Of a stretch of 64,000 nucleotides of DNA, positions 1-13,047 are shown piece after piece. This DNA is from Tubulanus polymorphus. Its lineage: Eukaryota > Nemertea > Palaeonemertea > Tubulaniformes > Tubulanidae. The DNA lies in assembly GCF_964204645.1 (NCBI RefSeq), contig NC_134025.1, forward strand, positions 20,490,001-20,554,000, read 5' to 3'. The first letter of the stretch is position 1. Every line of letters starts with the position of its first letter. Below the pieces are notes generated by a model, which searched no databases, was not told the origin of the DNA, and saw nothing but the letters and a program-made list of their open reading frames with translations. The position numbers and the translations under genes were made by a program.

Positions 1-1000
1 TAAGTGGGCAAATATGCAAATTTCAACCACCCTGCCAACCATGGAAATTGATATACTAGCCGCTACCATCTATGTTCAGGTGATAATGCATGTCATACAT
101 TGACACAGGAAAGCCAGTGCATAGTGAGCATACCTGAGCGAACTAACTTTGCACTGCAGTGAAAATATCAAATATAATGGATATTTGCGAACGGGATGAT
201 GCGCTGGAACAAAGTCAGACAGATCTCCCGATATGGGTATATTTGTCCAGATTTGACAGCAAAATGATCGATATCAAAATGGAATCGGAATCGCTAAATT
301 TTTTTTTACCTGTGTAACCAAACATGTTTGCCGTCAGACCGACAAAATAATGTTCGAAGTGTGCATATTGAATTTGAATGATAAAACTAAATTTACAAAA
401 CCATCATCCGTTGACACTATTGTAATTAATGATGTTTTCTTTCATGCCATTATAAGAATTGCAATGAAACAGTGGTAACTCTGGTGCATGTGAAGAGTTT
501 CGGTAATAAATAACATACGCGCATCAGCAAAAGGAAACCCGCATGTAGTGAACTGAGTTTGCTGTGAGTGAACTTTTCGCCGCAGTGAAAATATCAAATG
601 TGATAGATATTTTCGGAGAAAGGCAAAATGCACTTGAAAAAATGCAGTGTGGAGGGTACAACAGCTTTTGGTTAATATCTGACCATCACACAGAGAAGAT
701 TTGGCCTGGACCACATTGGCATGGATCAGGCTCGAGTCAATTTTTGGTCAGGCCAGTTTTAACCTGGGCCAAACAGACACGGGCCCATTTGGCACCCATG
801 CGAACAGTTGTTCTAGGGAAAATTTGACCCTGGCCAAAAATGCTTGTGCGATCCTGGCTATTATAAAAAGATGAGGAACGATGAAATAATAACCCTGTTA
901 AAGCTCATTCCAAGTAGAAAATTATATCCTAAATTCATACAGAATTGGCATATATTTAACTGAACAAAACTGTTTAGAATTCAATGTATGTTTTAGTCAT
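1..1000. other. Intergenic region with a diverged direct repeat and a MITE copy
   Basis: No gene is supported. A roughly 70-bp motif around 152-225 recurs in diverged form at 581-650; both contain GCAGTGAAAATATCAAAT, so an old duplication or two copies of one repeat is likely. Bases 690-865 are rich in GGCCAAA and GGGCCC words, end in a GTGCGATCCTGGCTA-like terminus, and match the MITE family described at 11198-11530. Confidence 0.4.
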
Positions 1001-1083
1001 AGGCTCAAATGATACGACAAAACATACGAAGACGAGTTCCAAATCAGCCGATTATGTTTGTATCTAGAAAGTTTTCTACTTAC

Positions 1084-1200
1084 ATTGTAAATAGCATCGT
1101 AATATTCAGGTGAATGAGCATTCACGGCGCAAGGCGGCTTCGTAAAGTCCTCAAAGGGCTCCTCCAAAACGCGTAACTCCCACTCCGTAGTCGCTGCCAC
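1084..1200 (-). CDS. Possible 5' coding exon of a gene running off the left edge
   Basis: On the minus strand an open frame of 39 codons (39 residues, ending DAIYN) runs into a good donor, AAT|GTAAGT, at 1083. The peptide is mixed in composition and looks protein-like (EWELRVLEEPFEDF near its start). The stretch just upstream (1200-1440) is richer in CpG and GC than its surroundings, as an invertebrate promoter might be. The problem is the start. The first in-frame codon is GTG, an in-frame TAG lies shortly upstream, and the nearest upstream ATG is in a frame that closes at once. The exon may therefore follow an acceptor ending in AAAG, or be spurious. The product is not recognised and the following exons would lie outside the window. 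Confidence 0.28.
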
Positions 1201-2556
1201 TTTACACTAGTTTGTCATAACTTGCGCGCCGGCAACAATGTAGATTACGAGAAAAAAAAACGCCGAGCGATGCGGAGAGAGCTACACGTAGCCGACGACA
1301 ACGGCTAGGCTTCCCGACCTGTCATCGTTAGTTGTAATCATTTAATACGTGCGAATACGCAGTGATGACTACTCGCGCGTACACACACAGTGCATGCCGC
1401 TGAATCTCTGCGTGTGTTTGTTCTTTTGATGACACCTCTTAATATCAGTACGCCGGAATTTGAGGAAGTTTTTGAAAGAATTGAATGTCTATATTTGGGC
1501 CACTATCGCACTGGCAAGTTTTTGGCCCTGGTCGAATTTTGACTGTAGCAACTTTGGTCCGGAACTAATGTTCAAATGTTCAAAAGGGATAGATGAGACT
1601 CCCTAACACTAGCCTAATTGCCTACTCGACACATAGGGCATCGATTCAGTTGCTTGAATGGACGCAATGCGAAATATTTGTTAAGTTCCAGACAGTAAAA
1701 TCTATTTCACCAAAACATGAATACTATAAAAGAAAAAATTGATGGGGACCTGAAGGGGTTTAACTGAGTAGAAAATCTCGCTTGTAGGTAAGTAACCAAA
1801 CTTTACAACATTAACAATAATAATTACACTAATTGGACATTAATTACTATGCTGCTAATTAGAAATGCATTAGACATTTCCGATTGATGAATGGAACACA
1901 TCAGTACAATGACCAATCAGATAGCTGTAATGATATAACGGCTGAAATCATATATACATAAATTTGCGATCCGTATTGAAAATGTAATTGACTTTCCAAA
2001 TGAATGCCGCGCTAATTAATGCAACACCGTTCAGTAAATCGGTTTTACTCGCCGAGCGCACGCCGCCCGCAATGCGGCTCACGCTGACCACTTTAGCGCT
2101 CAGCACGTTGACGGCTGGTAATTCCAATTAGCTCGACCATTTACTAATCTCATCGGTTAAATCGACTGATGATATATCGAACGATCGGCACGCTATATAT
2201 GCATGATATCTACTACCGTGTAGAATTTTTCAATAACTTAGTTTCGTACATTGTGTCGGCCTATGTGAGCGTTGATCACGGAAGTTGTCTGTGTGTATGT
2301 GTTGATCATGGAAGGTTGGCTTGGTGATGATCGGATCATACAAACGACGAATGAGTGGAGGGATGAATAGCATTAAATGAAACTAGAGTAATACCCGTGG
2401 AAACCGCGGGTGATTTCCTTTGGCCTAGAATGTCAACCTGTTCAATTTATTCTAAACGGAATTAAGTCGGCCATTTAAATTCTATGTGTCCATGCCCGTG
2501 GAGACCCTATGACCTCTACCTGTGTAGACCGGGAACTATCGGAGGTAAACAAAATA

Positions 2557-2625
2557 TGTATGGAGGTCTCGAACTCCTGACCCATCAGGTGCAAGCCTTG
2601 TGCTCTACCAACTCGGCCGTACTGT
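2557..2625 (-). repeat. tRNA-like / SINE head sequence
   Basis: The minus strand reads GAGTTGGTAGAGC (A-box-like) and then AGTTCGAGACC (B-box-like) at tRNA spacing, with a TGC anticodon-like triplet between them. The putative anticodon stem does not pair, so this is more likely a tRNA-derived SINE head or a tRNA pseudogene than a functional tRNA. Confidence 0.4.
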
Positions 2626-3107
2626 AGAATTGTTTTGTTGCAGTAAGAGTCTATAATTAGAATTCCTGCTTACAGATTGTCTGAAATTTTGTCTGCCTCC
2701 TTTTGGCCCCCCCTATAAATATTTTCACACCCGTTTATACCGGTGCTTTAGTTTATATAATGATTGACTAACACACAAAATTTCAAAGCCCAATTCTCCA
2801 CCGCGACACTATTTGGTACATAGTTTGGTATAAATATATAGATACGCCACGTCCACTACAAATGAATAATACAGCTTTCTGTAGTAAACCCCAGAGCGTT
2901 TGCATTTTTTAAGCGCAAGACTCAATTCCAGTACTGCCAACTGGATGTATGTCGGCCTTGTGACCACCAGTGACAAGTCGCAAAGTTGACTGACCTGTTG
3001 AGTGATTGCAATGCGATTTTCTACCAATGGAACACCATCATAGTAAAAACTCATGGCCCCTATATCGTATCTAAATAACGTTTCTGAATAGTGCAACCAT
3101 TGTGCAA

Positions 3108-3445
3108 CCAACTCACAATCTTACAAATTTAGTTTCTGATTTTGTAACCAAAGTGCATTTTTCGGCAGTAAATGTTGAACTTTTCACTGACATTGTACAC
3201 CAGGTGGCACTCGGGGTAAAAAATCAGTCATGCCGTCATCACGCACCAGATGGCACTGATCTACAATGGTCGAAAAGTCAGTGATACACTTTACTCAATA
3301 GAGTTAAATCAGTGGCATGACTAATTAAAATCTTACCTCAGTGCCACCTGGTGTATGATGATAGTATGACAAAAAATTCAACACTAACTGTTGAAAAATG
3401 CATCTTGGATACAAAATCAGAAACTAATTTTGTAGGATATTAATA
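3108..3445. repeat. Fold-back (inverted repeat) element
   Basis: Two arms of about 100-160 bp face each other. The left arm (about 3112-3270) contains TTAGTTTCTGATTTTGTA and CACCAGGTGGCAC. The right arm (about 3280-3440) holds the reverse complements in reverse order, with a few mismatches. There is no coding capacity, which fits a non-autonomous DNA transposon or fold-back MITE. Confidence 0.65.
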
Positions 3446-4739
3446 CGTAGTTAAAAAGTGATATAGTTTTCGCAAGGATTGCCAGCGATGTTGCAATTAG
3501 TTGCACATGTTCTACTTTCTGCGTCAGCATTATGCGACTGTCTTGAGTTGCAACTAAAATCTTCTACCTGTGACTGGCAGAGATTGATGGCACATAGTCA
3601 CCGACACAATCGCATCGCAATCGACCTATCGCACCCAGCTGCAATCCATTGCCTGGCATTACAAGCAGCTGAAACGGACCAGTTTCGATGATCGATGTTC
3701 TTACTGCGTCTGTGCCGAGACCAAGTTTGTCCGATCGGATGTGCGAAAACCAAAATATGGTGTCAAGCAATTCTTTAGGCGTAGCCAACGGACATGGACA
3801 ATTTTCACAAAAAAATTGATGACCTCCTGATGGGAATTCACGCAACTGGATTATTTTTCCTTGCAATAAAGCTTATTTACAAAACTTGAAAAAATTTGCG
3901 ATTGACTTATCATAAGAAAAAAAAACTTTATAAAAGTATTATTGTAATTGGTCAATCAGATGCACATCATATCACCATATCTAACATAAAGCGGAACAGG
4001 GTTGAGAATTTATGTAAACGAATCATTCTAGCTCTTAAGGGCAAATAAATATATGTACATAACAAAACAAACCGTAAGTAACATGTCGATATAAAGCAAA
4101 ATTGATTTAAACTTTTTGCCCTTCAATAACCTCAGTCCAAGAATAGAAAAAACCTACGTATTGCCGGTGCTATATATATACATACACGAGGTTAGGATAG
4201 TTTATAAGCGGAAATGTACGTGCGCGTGATTCAATAATCTTTATCTGTATCAATAAATCGAAATGTAGGATCATCGTTTGACATGTCTATAGTCTTGCCG
4301 AATGTCATGTTGTATCGGACACGCTATTGATTGCGGGAAATGCCTCACCGCTCGTGGGCATCATCATCATCGACACCATTGAACAAACAATCAAACTCAC
4401 ACACAGGGCTCGCATTACTACATATATTGTTTCCGCGTTGCTTTCCGTTCATTTATAGAAATAGAATTTATACTTCGTTAATGAATATAGATAGACACTT
4501 CATCAGCTCATATACGGGTAAATAAAGCCACAGTCATATATTCAATTCAATTAATGTTTAATTGTCTTTAAATCAATATTACATGACTATAGGTGACAAA
4601 AATAACAACATGAGATATATATAACTGTTATAACAAGACTTCTAGTAGCACTTACATTTACAGATTTTACATGTACAAGAGGTAAAAGGTTACAATAAAT
4701 GATCAATGGGATTATGATTTGGCTTAGTTGACGTGAGAA

Positions 4740-5400
4740 TCTGAATAACGAAGATGATATCAGGGTTTCTATCGATCACACAGTTTTCAAAGAATTTTAA
4801 GGGAGAAAATTTCAAATTTCCACAAGCGCAGTACAGAATCTTGCGTGAACGTTTAATATGTTACTGAACAGAAAACCACTGGCATATTGTGGTAATTCCT
4901 ACAGTATCATCTTTTCCAGTCGACTCACCAAGATTTTTCGCAGTCATAAACACAACCATATGTGGAGACGATATCGGGGGTCTACAGATCAGTCAGTATT
5001 CAAGGAGCTTTAAAGGAGAAAATTTCATATTTTGAGGAATTTTCTGGAAGTGTCATCATATATCTCAATTACTGTAGACTCCTCCTATCAAATCGGTACT
5101 GCTTATCTCGGTAAACTATTAATTTGGCATATTTGGGTACAAAAAAATCCTGGTCCTAACTGTACCGATTTAGGGGTAGTCTGTAAAACTACAAACTGGA
5201 CACAAATTTCTGATTGCCTATTGCTCAACATTGGACAAGTTTTAAAGGAGTTAAGTTTAGGGCACTTAGTTCAAATCAAAGAAGTATCAAGCACCTTTAA
5301 AAGCATTTTCCATTTTGAAGGAGTTTTTAAGGATTTAAAGAGTCGTAGGGCCGGACCAGGCCCAAGTGAAATTTTGCCTGTGCCAATAATTTGAGAGCAC
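4740..5400. repeat. Interspersed repeat, copy 1 (GTCTACAGATCAGTCA family)
   Basis: Bases 4975-5360 resemble 16755-17140: both begin with (G)GTC(CC)TACAGATCAGTCA and continue with shared words such as AAAGGAGAAAATTT. They also share a TCCTCCT..GGTAC block and end near GAGTCGTAGGG. The flanking 4750-4960 also carries shared repeat words, including GAAAACCACTGGC, which recurs at about 7550. The open frame at 5032-5394 lies inside the repeat and is not treated as a gene. Confidence 0.5.
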
Positions 5401-7545
5401 ATTCACATGTACACCACAAACTCATGACTAAAATGCAATCAAAACGAAGCTATGGCTAGCAAGGTGAGTCACTTCCAGAATAATTGTCAAACAAATTTGA
5501 CCCGGGTCATAAATGTTCTCACGTGACTGTGACTAATAAGATTGCTTTTACAAACATCGTATTGATTTTTCATAACTGATAATGTAACTGAGTAAAGTTA
5601 AAAATTTATTTCTAGTTCCAGGAGCAAATGTAATGTCGATACATAGAAGGATTTACACAAATACCTAAGTATTAAACAACCCACAGAGCTGCTGGTACCT
5701 CAAAATGCATACGTTTAAGGATGGCCAATTGATCGTACTTGATTAGGTGTTTTTGCTGAATAAAATGAAATTGAATTGGATTTAATATTCAGCTGAATGG
5801 AATTCAATCGAATTCGCAATTGAAGTGCATGGCTAATTAGCATTATCACATCCATCCAATATGCCTATCTATAGCGCTGATTTGAGAAAATAGCTATTTT
5901 ACCTAATCCTTGCATAATAGTCTACGTTCTATGCCGCAAGTAAAAGATCCTCCCAGAAACGAAACCCACCAAAGATTTCACGGACATCAAACATGAAATA
6001 CAATTTCTCAAAACACAATCGCAAAAAAATAAATCCCGAAATAAAACACTAGACGATACCTCACGGGAACAGCACTGCAGATATCCGCAATTTACCCAAT
6101 CACAGAGAAGAGTGCTCTCTGATTGGCCTTTTCAAATCGATTAAACCCCAGTTAACGAGAACCTTTCGCAAAATTCGGCTTCTTAGACATCGCAGAACGG
6201 AACAAACTGGATAGATCTAATCAGAAGCCATCACACCGTGATACCCCGTGATCAAAATGGATGATCAAAATCCAGACCTCACCTCCATTGAATTTTGACA
6301 ACGCGATTATTTCTCGTCGACCTACCTCAAGGTATCTAAGATAATAGTCTGAATTTATCCAGTTGCAGTACATGGTTCAAAGTGAAAGTGGCTCACATCA
6401 TTAACTTGGTAGGAATATGAATAATATGTACGTATATATACATATATAATACATATATATCTTCATTCGTGAAAATCAAATTTAACGTATTCGTAAGCTA
6501 ATACTCAATACTGCGAAATCCCCACAGGGTAAAAAATCTGCAACTCTATATTTTCATTGGAATGTAAATAATACGCTGCGTTTGCTTTGATGTCTTTGTA
6601 TTACCCAAGGGTGTGGTCCAAAAATGAGCACCAATAAAAAACCGATCACAAGTAGACACCATGCCCTACTAACATCGGTAATTTCTCCAGGTTTTTAGAT
6701 AGTTTTCTAATGACGCTAGAAAACTAACGAACAATGATGTAATGAAATCCGCCTTGAATCTCCACTATGAACTTGAAAGAAACTTCAATACTCCAGATTT
6801 TGTAGCAAAACCAGGTTTTCCACTCCAAACTTCATATCTATAAGGATTCACCCTTTTCAGCCATAAGCTGCGTTCACACTACAATTTCAGTACGGTACTA
6901 AGCATTTACACGGTTAAATTATTCGAGGCCTATTCACGATTTATTCAGAACCGTGCTGAAATACTTGGCTTATTAAGTGCGGAAAGGGATTCCGCACCGA
7001 AAACCCGATCTCAGAACGACACTGACTGGTTGCATGTTTTCTGTAGTTCGAACGCAGATTCGGCGCTTTAGCAAGCCTTGTATGGTAGTACGCTACACTG
7101 AACCAAAGGCATGAGCATTTTTTATAAGCTTTTGACTCCTATTTGTAATATAAGAAGCCATTAAAAAGAACAATGATAGGGCCTATAGGCAGTTGTTGTA
7201 GTTGTGTGATTTGACACTTAATTTTAACTAGATACAGTGACAAATGTATTTCACTAACATTAGCTACACCAAATTGGCGATCCAAAAACTGCTATTTGGA
7301 AGGCAGGAGTGTAGGTTAAGAATGGACTTAAAGATATATATATATATACATGTACATCAAAACGTTGATAGCATGGATTCGAAATGCCTTCTTGAAATCA
7401 CTCCGGATATCGGCACAACTTGAGCGGGCTAAATAAGCGCCAAATCATGTGCGCAACTTGTTCTGGCAAATTCAGTACCACACAAGAGTATACGATACTT
7501 CGTAAGCCCAGAATCTGGTGTGAATGCTTTAAACATTATTCCCAC
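5400..7545. other. Intergenic, no gene seen
   Basis: The reading frames are short and stop-rich, with no domain signature, splice pattern or RNA gene. Short (AT)n or (TA)n runs occur near 6430-6460 and 7330-7350. Confidence 0.5.
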
Positions 7546-7548
7546 AGA

Positions 7549-9375
7549 AAACCACTGGCCATTATGATAATAAACCATTTTACAGTTGCTAGCCGCCATT
7601 TTGTTAGGGTACTTTTGTCCCGTATTGTTGGGTCATTTTTTTCTCTTTTTTAAAAACTATCCGTGATGTGTATTGTATCATATTTCATCTGTCCATGGAT
7701 GGATTTTGACAACTTCAGCAACATTCAAACCGCGTGAATCTCTAGTTTTCAGTTATGTAAAAATCATTTCTCAAATTTACAACAATGCGACATGAGAGCG
7801 ATATAAAAATCGGTGGTCAGTTTTTGCCTTGCGCATAGAAATCCAGGGTACTGAAATTTGAAGTTCGTTATTTTCAGAAATAATTTTCTAAAAAATCCAA
7901 ACATTTCAAGCACTGTGCGCATAAACGCCCCCTTTTAGGTGAACTTTGAAATTTTAAGATATCTTGCCTAGTTTTTTTCCTATGGCTCTTTAACTGCAGC
8001 GCGTGTATTGTCATTCCGAGATTTGGCGCTGTTTTCTTTGCGTGTATTCCAGTATATGGGTGTTATTTCTTCATTTTCACTACACTTGTCTCTACGGAAA
8101 ATGGTTTTAATTGTTGGTACGAGTATCAGGTTTAAATATTACGGCATTAATACTGTATTCCGTTCTCCGGCGCTAGTTCGTAATGGTTGTAATGGTAACC
8201 GCTTTTACGGCAGGCAGAGGCTTACGTACATGCACCCAAGAAAACCCAAAATATCACTCTTTTGTTGTAAATGCAATCCACACACTTCTTGCGTTTTTGT
8301 GATGGTAGATGTCACTTTTTACTTTTTATCACCTGCGTCTGACATTCGAACTTGATACTTGATATTTCACCACCAAAACAAGAAAACGTTTTCCTATATT
8401 TTCTTCCCAATCTAATCAATCTTGAGTGTACTTAATAGAAAGTATTCATAGAAAATAGCTGAATATTTGCCCCACCCCATTTGTCCAGCTTTTTGACCAC
8501 TTCTCCATCCATCTAATTTCAGTAGATTTTTATGAAAATTTATTGATAGACTACTGATTTAAATGGTCATCATACTCGATTTTGAGTGCTATATTTCTTT
8601 TCTTCTTCCATCTCAATATAGGCCCATATATTCTCTTCCCGCGCGCAACTTCGAATGCGTGATCAAAATGCCGCTCAGTCTCGCTGCTAAAACTGGTCAG
8701 AAAAATCCCTTAAACCCCAACATCTCTAATGTCCCCGATCTATTATATTGCATAAACGACGTGATATTTAAACCTGATACTCGTACCAACAATTAAAACC
8801 ATTTTCCGTAGAGACAAGTGTAGTGAAAATGAAGAAATAACTCCCATATACTGAAATACACGCAAAGAAAACAGCGCCGAATCTCGGAATGACAATACAC
8901 GCGCTGCAGTTAACGTGCCATAGGAAAAAAACTAGGCAAGATATCTTAAAATTTCAAAGTTCACCTGAAAGGGGGCGTTTATGCGCACAGTGCTTGAAAT
9001 GTTTGGATTTTTTAGAAAATTATTTCTGAAAATAACGAACTTCAAAGTTCAGTACCCTGGATTTCTATGCGCACGGCAAAAACTGACCACCGATTTTTAT
9101 ATCACTCTCATGTCGCATTGTTGTAAATTTGAGAAATGATTTTAACATAACTGAAAACTAGAGATTCACGCGGTTTGAATGTTGCTGAAGTTGTCAAAAT
9201 CCATCCATGGACAGATGAAATATGATACAATACACATCACGGATAGTTTTTAAAAAAGATAAAAAAATGACCCAACAATACGGGACAAAAGTACCCTAAC
9301 AAAATGGCGGCTACCAACTGTAAAATGGTTTATTGCCACAGTATCATAATTTCCAGTTGACTCGCCCAGATTTTT
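7549..9375. repeat. Large fold-back element, about 1.8 kb with ~590-bp arms
   Basis: The left arm (about 7555-8145) and right arm (about 8775-9360) are near-perfect reverse complements. Landmarks include GCGACATGAGAGCGATAT, TCCAGGGTACTGAA and GTACGAGTATCAGGTTTAAA on the left, each found inverted on the right. The roughly 630-bp loop (8146-8774) has no recognisable transposase; its frames (8008-8355 and 8563-8796) cross arm and loop and do not look like known proteins. Diverged single-arm fragments occur at 17510-17690 and 63545-63790, so this is a dispersed family. Confidence 0.75.
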
Positions 9376-11040
9376 CGCAAAACAGTTAAGTACTGCCGAA
9401 TACTAAATACGAATAACAACGGGTGGTATTTCATTCGAAGGTTGTAATATCATCTGGAATGGAAAATCTGATGATAGGAGGAAAGGCAAATAGAAATTCT
9501 ACAAACGCATATAATAACAATACATGTATGCACTGCACTGATTGTCTTGCATCGGATCAATTTCTTTTATATTTCATAAAACAATCGTACCATCAATTTT
9601 TTAATACAAAAACATGAGTAGATTCCACAGTTATTATGCTTATTTCCTTGTGTGTGTGTGTAATCCCGCTGGAAGCATTTTAAGGTTTAACTCTCAGTTA
9701 AAATCGATCAAGATTTTCAATTAGCTTTGTTGATTCTCGAGGCAAGTTTTAACTCAAGACTATCCTCATATATTTTTCGTATATCATACTTTACTTAGAT
9801 TCAAGAAAGAAATAGTTATTGTGGTCGGCAACAAATTCAGGGATATTCAATATTTTGACTCACTTCTATGAGCCATTTTCAAAACTGATTATGTTCTGAA
9901 AAAAAGTTTTGACAAGCCGTAGGCGTCAACAGTTCTCAAGCTCAAACTTGAACTCTGAAATTACCATTGCATTTTCGATATATTGGATCTAGGGCCAATA
10001 CTGGTAGCTGTTTGTCCACACATCTTTCTAATTTTGAACCCATTCCTGAATTATGAGATCATCTTAAAGGTCTTGTTACAGAAAAGTTTTTAGTGCCTAG
10101 TTCAACTGCTAGGTGGCGCACTTGGCCCATTCTTTGGACTACACAACTAGATCCCCAAACTAACATTGGACCTAAGTTTCTTCAAAAGCTAAAAGCTAAG
10201 TAGCTGAAAGGCCGAGACACACAGGCAGACAGTACGAGAATAACGGTCCCGAGGAAACCCGAGAACCAAAAATGGCGCATAGAATTAATTTGAAAATGGC
10301 TCATATAGAATTAAGTCGAAACGTCTCGATATTTTTTCTTCATATTGTGGGTTTTTCTTCAAATTTAGGGATCTTTTCGTCATCACATCTAACATCAACG
10401 TATATCATGTCGTTATAGGTCTAATCCTTGTGAAATTTCTAGCCTCAGGCTTCAACCAAATGATGAAAACGAAATGCGCTGTTAACAATATTTGATGCGT
10501 ATGCATTTTCATACCTAAAGGATACGTATGCATGACGGAGGTGCCACATGAAAAGATTCATTCAAAACCCCGCTAACACCAAATTTGAATCTCCACCCAA
10601 CTGACTCATCACTGCCAGTGGCATCCAATACAAAATCATCCACATTAAACTGTATATAGGCCTAAAAACCTTTCTATGTCGTTATGAAGAGTAATCAAAG
10701 GGAGGCAGCATTTGAATTTTACTGCATCACAGGATAGAATTCATCATGCGCTATATCTATACAATACCTAAACCTTCGAGAAAGAATATTCTATACATGT
10801 TGGGAAATCGACATTTCATAGAGCCTTTAGTTATCACTCCAGAACAGTGATATTTGATATGCAAACAACCATCAAGTTGTTCGATGCATTAAGGAAAGTT
10901 ATAAACTGATAAGATGTTAATCAGGACCCCAATTCCTTAGGTCGAGTTAAAAAAGTTGGCTTCAGTATAAACTAAACGAAAATAAACTACGTACTTCTAA
11001 ATTAAGGTTCTAACTCAAAATAGTTTGGACTGGTCTTGAA
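9376..11040. other. Intergenic, no gene seen
   Basis: AT-rich sequence with no coding, RNA or clear repeat structure beyond scattered short motifs; a short (TG)n run lies near 9650. Confidence 0.45.
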
Positions 11041-11730
11041 TGGACAACATTATCCACGATCACACAGGCATTTTTAGCTCGTGCCAAATTTGACCCGAAA
11101 CAACTGTTCACACAGGTGCCAAATGGGCCCATGCCTGTTTGGCCCGACCAAACACATCAGACCAAGCCTGGCCCAATTTTAGCATGGGTCAAATTATTAG
11201 CCGCGATCACACGAGCATTTTTGGCCAGGGCCAAATTTGGCCCGTGCCAACTGAACCCCGTGAAAAACTGTTCACAGGGGTGCCAAATAGGTCCGAGCCT
11301 ATTTGGCTCGGACCAGGCCAGAGTCTAATTTTGGCACCAGACAAATGATTGTGTTTGAATTGCAACTGCCACCGGAAATGATCCACTTCGCTTTGTTTGA
11401 GCATTGTTTAGTATCGAGTGAATGGTTTGCGTGGAAACGCGCTCTCTAATTAGGCACGGGCCAAATTTGGCCTGAGCCTGATCCGTGCCAATTTGACCCG
11501 GGCCAAATCCTCTGCGTGTGATCGCGGCTATGGTATGTGAATTGCTACAGGTTCTGGAAGTTACACGCTTTGCTTTGTTTAAGCATTGTTTAGTATTGAG
11601 TGAGTAGTTAATGTGAATGTGTGAATGCATTCTCTTCACTAATCAGCTACTGGCTAAATTTCACTCAGGCTTGATCTGCGCCAATTTGGCCTGGGCCAAA
11701 TCGTCTCTGGGTGATGGCGGCTATCTCAAC
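11040..11730. repeat. Cluster of MITE copies, partly tandem
   Basis: Several copies of one MITE family lie side by side: a partial copy at about 11050-11197, the intact one at 11198-11530, and another end at about 11640-11730 finishing in GGGTGATGGCGGCTA. The non-MITE spacers 11343-11450 and 11531-11640 also resemble each other (shared CGCTTTGCTTTGTTT- and AGCATTGTTTAGTAT-like words), so a segment of about 190 bp seems to have been duplicated. Overlapping ORFs here are by-products of the GC-rich repeat. Confidence 0.6.
11198..11530. mobile_element. Intact MITE with terminal inverted repeats TAGCCGCGATCACAC
   Basis: The element begins TAGCCGCGATCACAC and ends GTGTGATCGCGGCTA, a perfect 15-bp terminal inverted repeat, with sub-terminal GGCCAAATTTGGCCC palindromes. 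At 333 bp it has no coding capacity and must have been moved by a transposase encoded elsewhere. Related ends occur at about 690-865 and 12880-13045. Confidence 0.7.
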
Positions 11731-11839
11731 AAGAAGAAAGTTCTTACGGCCATTCCTAGCCAACGGCACCAGTGTACATCACACTCCAACTATATGCGAG
11801 AAAGCCAAAACATGACTTCAGGTGATATATCTTAAAGAC

Positions 11840-12765
11840 AAATGAAGGACCAATAATAATGCAACTGTCTTGTTACACGACTGACTTAAACCATTACCAA
11901 AATGTAAAACGTAGCTGGATCAAATAAAACATTACCGTAAATAACCTTCAACGAGTTTCCCCATGGGCGCCACTTTAGAGATGCCATGATTGTTTTAGAT
12001 TTAGAATGAGCTGCTAGAACTTTATGAATTCTGTTTTAACACCACTAGATTATGTAAGTTTATAATCGAATTAGTGAACTAGTGTAGTTTACTCAGAATC
12101 TCTTATGAGTCTTTATTCTCATTGTTTTAGATCAGACGATAACTTTTGTACCATAACGTTTGCGCGATTTACCAGAATTTACCAGAAATAAATCCGTGGA
12201 CTCCAACTTGATCCCGTCTCGATATCCAGCCACCAGATTATTAGAACCACCCACAATTACCAACAACAATTAACATAAAAAATGTATATCTGCAATAGCA
12301 TCTGTATACCTAAGTCTACATCGTTCTCCTAAAAATCTTTAGGCCTACCTCAAATCCGCAATTCAGCATCGAGACTTAGTTTAGAACCAGTTAATCCCGC
12401 AGGAAAGTCAAACCGTTGTGTCGGGAATCCAGATTTTATTGTTAACTGGGGTGTCCAAACTGGACAATGATATTAGCAGGTTTTAAGCATCATCAGCCGT
12501 GCATGGATTTTCAGATGACGAAGAGCTTAAATTGAAGATGTACACACACATCTATCTCGCGCTGATTGATCATTCGTACGTAATAAGTATTTCTGATGGT
12601 CAATTACATACTATTGATACTTCACTATGATAGGATAGGCCCAAGCAGGATTTGACTCTCGATGTCGCGTAGAGAACGCTTAATTCATTTAATCGAATAC
12701 GTACGAGTGCCCTTCGGAATAATCAATCGGTGGATCTAGTGAACGAGATAGGCCTATAAGCCGCA
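11840..12765. other. Intergenic, no gene seen
   Basis: No open frame with protein-like composition, RNA gene or repeat is apparent. Confidence 0.4.
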
Positions 12766-12769
12766 GTCG

Positions 12770-13047
12770 CACTGAGACAACATGGTCCTGGCCAAATTAT
12801 CTCAGATCAGACTGGCAAACCACTCATTCGATACTTAACAATCCTTCGAAGTGAGTCATTTCTGGAACTAGTCGCAATTCAAACGCAATCTTTCGTCCCG
12901 TGCTCAAATTTGGCTGCTCGGGCCTGGTCCAACGTTTTATCTTGGGCCAAATTTGGCACGGGCCCATTAGGCACCCGTGTGAATAGTTTTTCCGGGCCAA
13001 ATTTAGCCCGGACCAAAACTGCTTGTGTGATCGCGGCTATAGTCAAC
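12770..13047. repeat. MITE copy of the TAGCCGCGATCACAC family
   Basis: It contains GGGCCAAATTTGGCACGGGC and finishes TTGTGTGATCGCGGCTA, matching the right end of the intact element at 11198-11530. The left end is less clear (fragments GGTCCTGGCCAAATTATCTC at about 12783). Two ORFs on opposite strands (12879-13337 and 12910-13248) overlap this repeat and are not supported as genes. Confidence 0.5.

Noticed and set aside
2809-3111. 100-aa minus-strand ORF
   Set aside because: No domain, splice signal or coding-like composition; its upstream end runs to the edge of the fold-back element.
11116-11639. Five overlapping ORFs on both strands
   Set aside because: All lie in the GC-rich MITE cluster; their Gly-Pro-Trp-rich peptides come from GGCCC/GGCCA repeat words.
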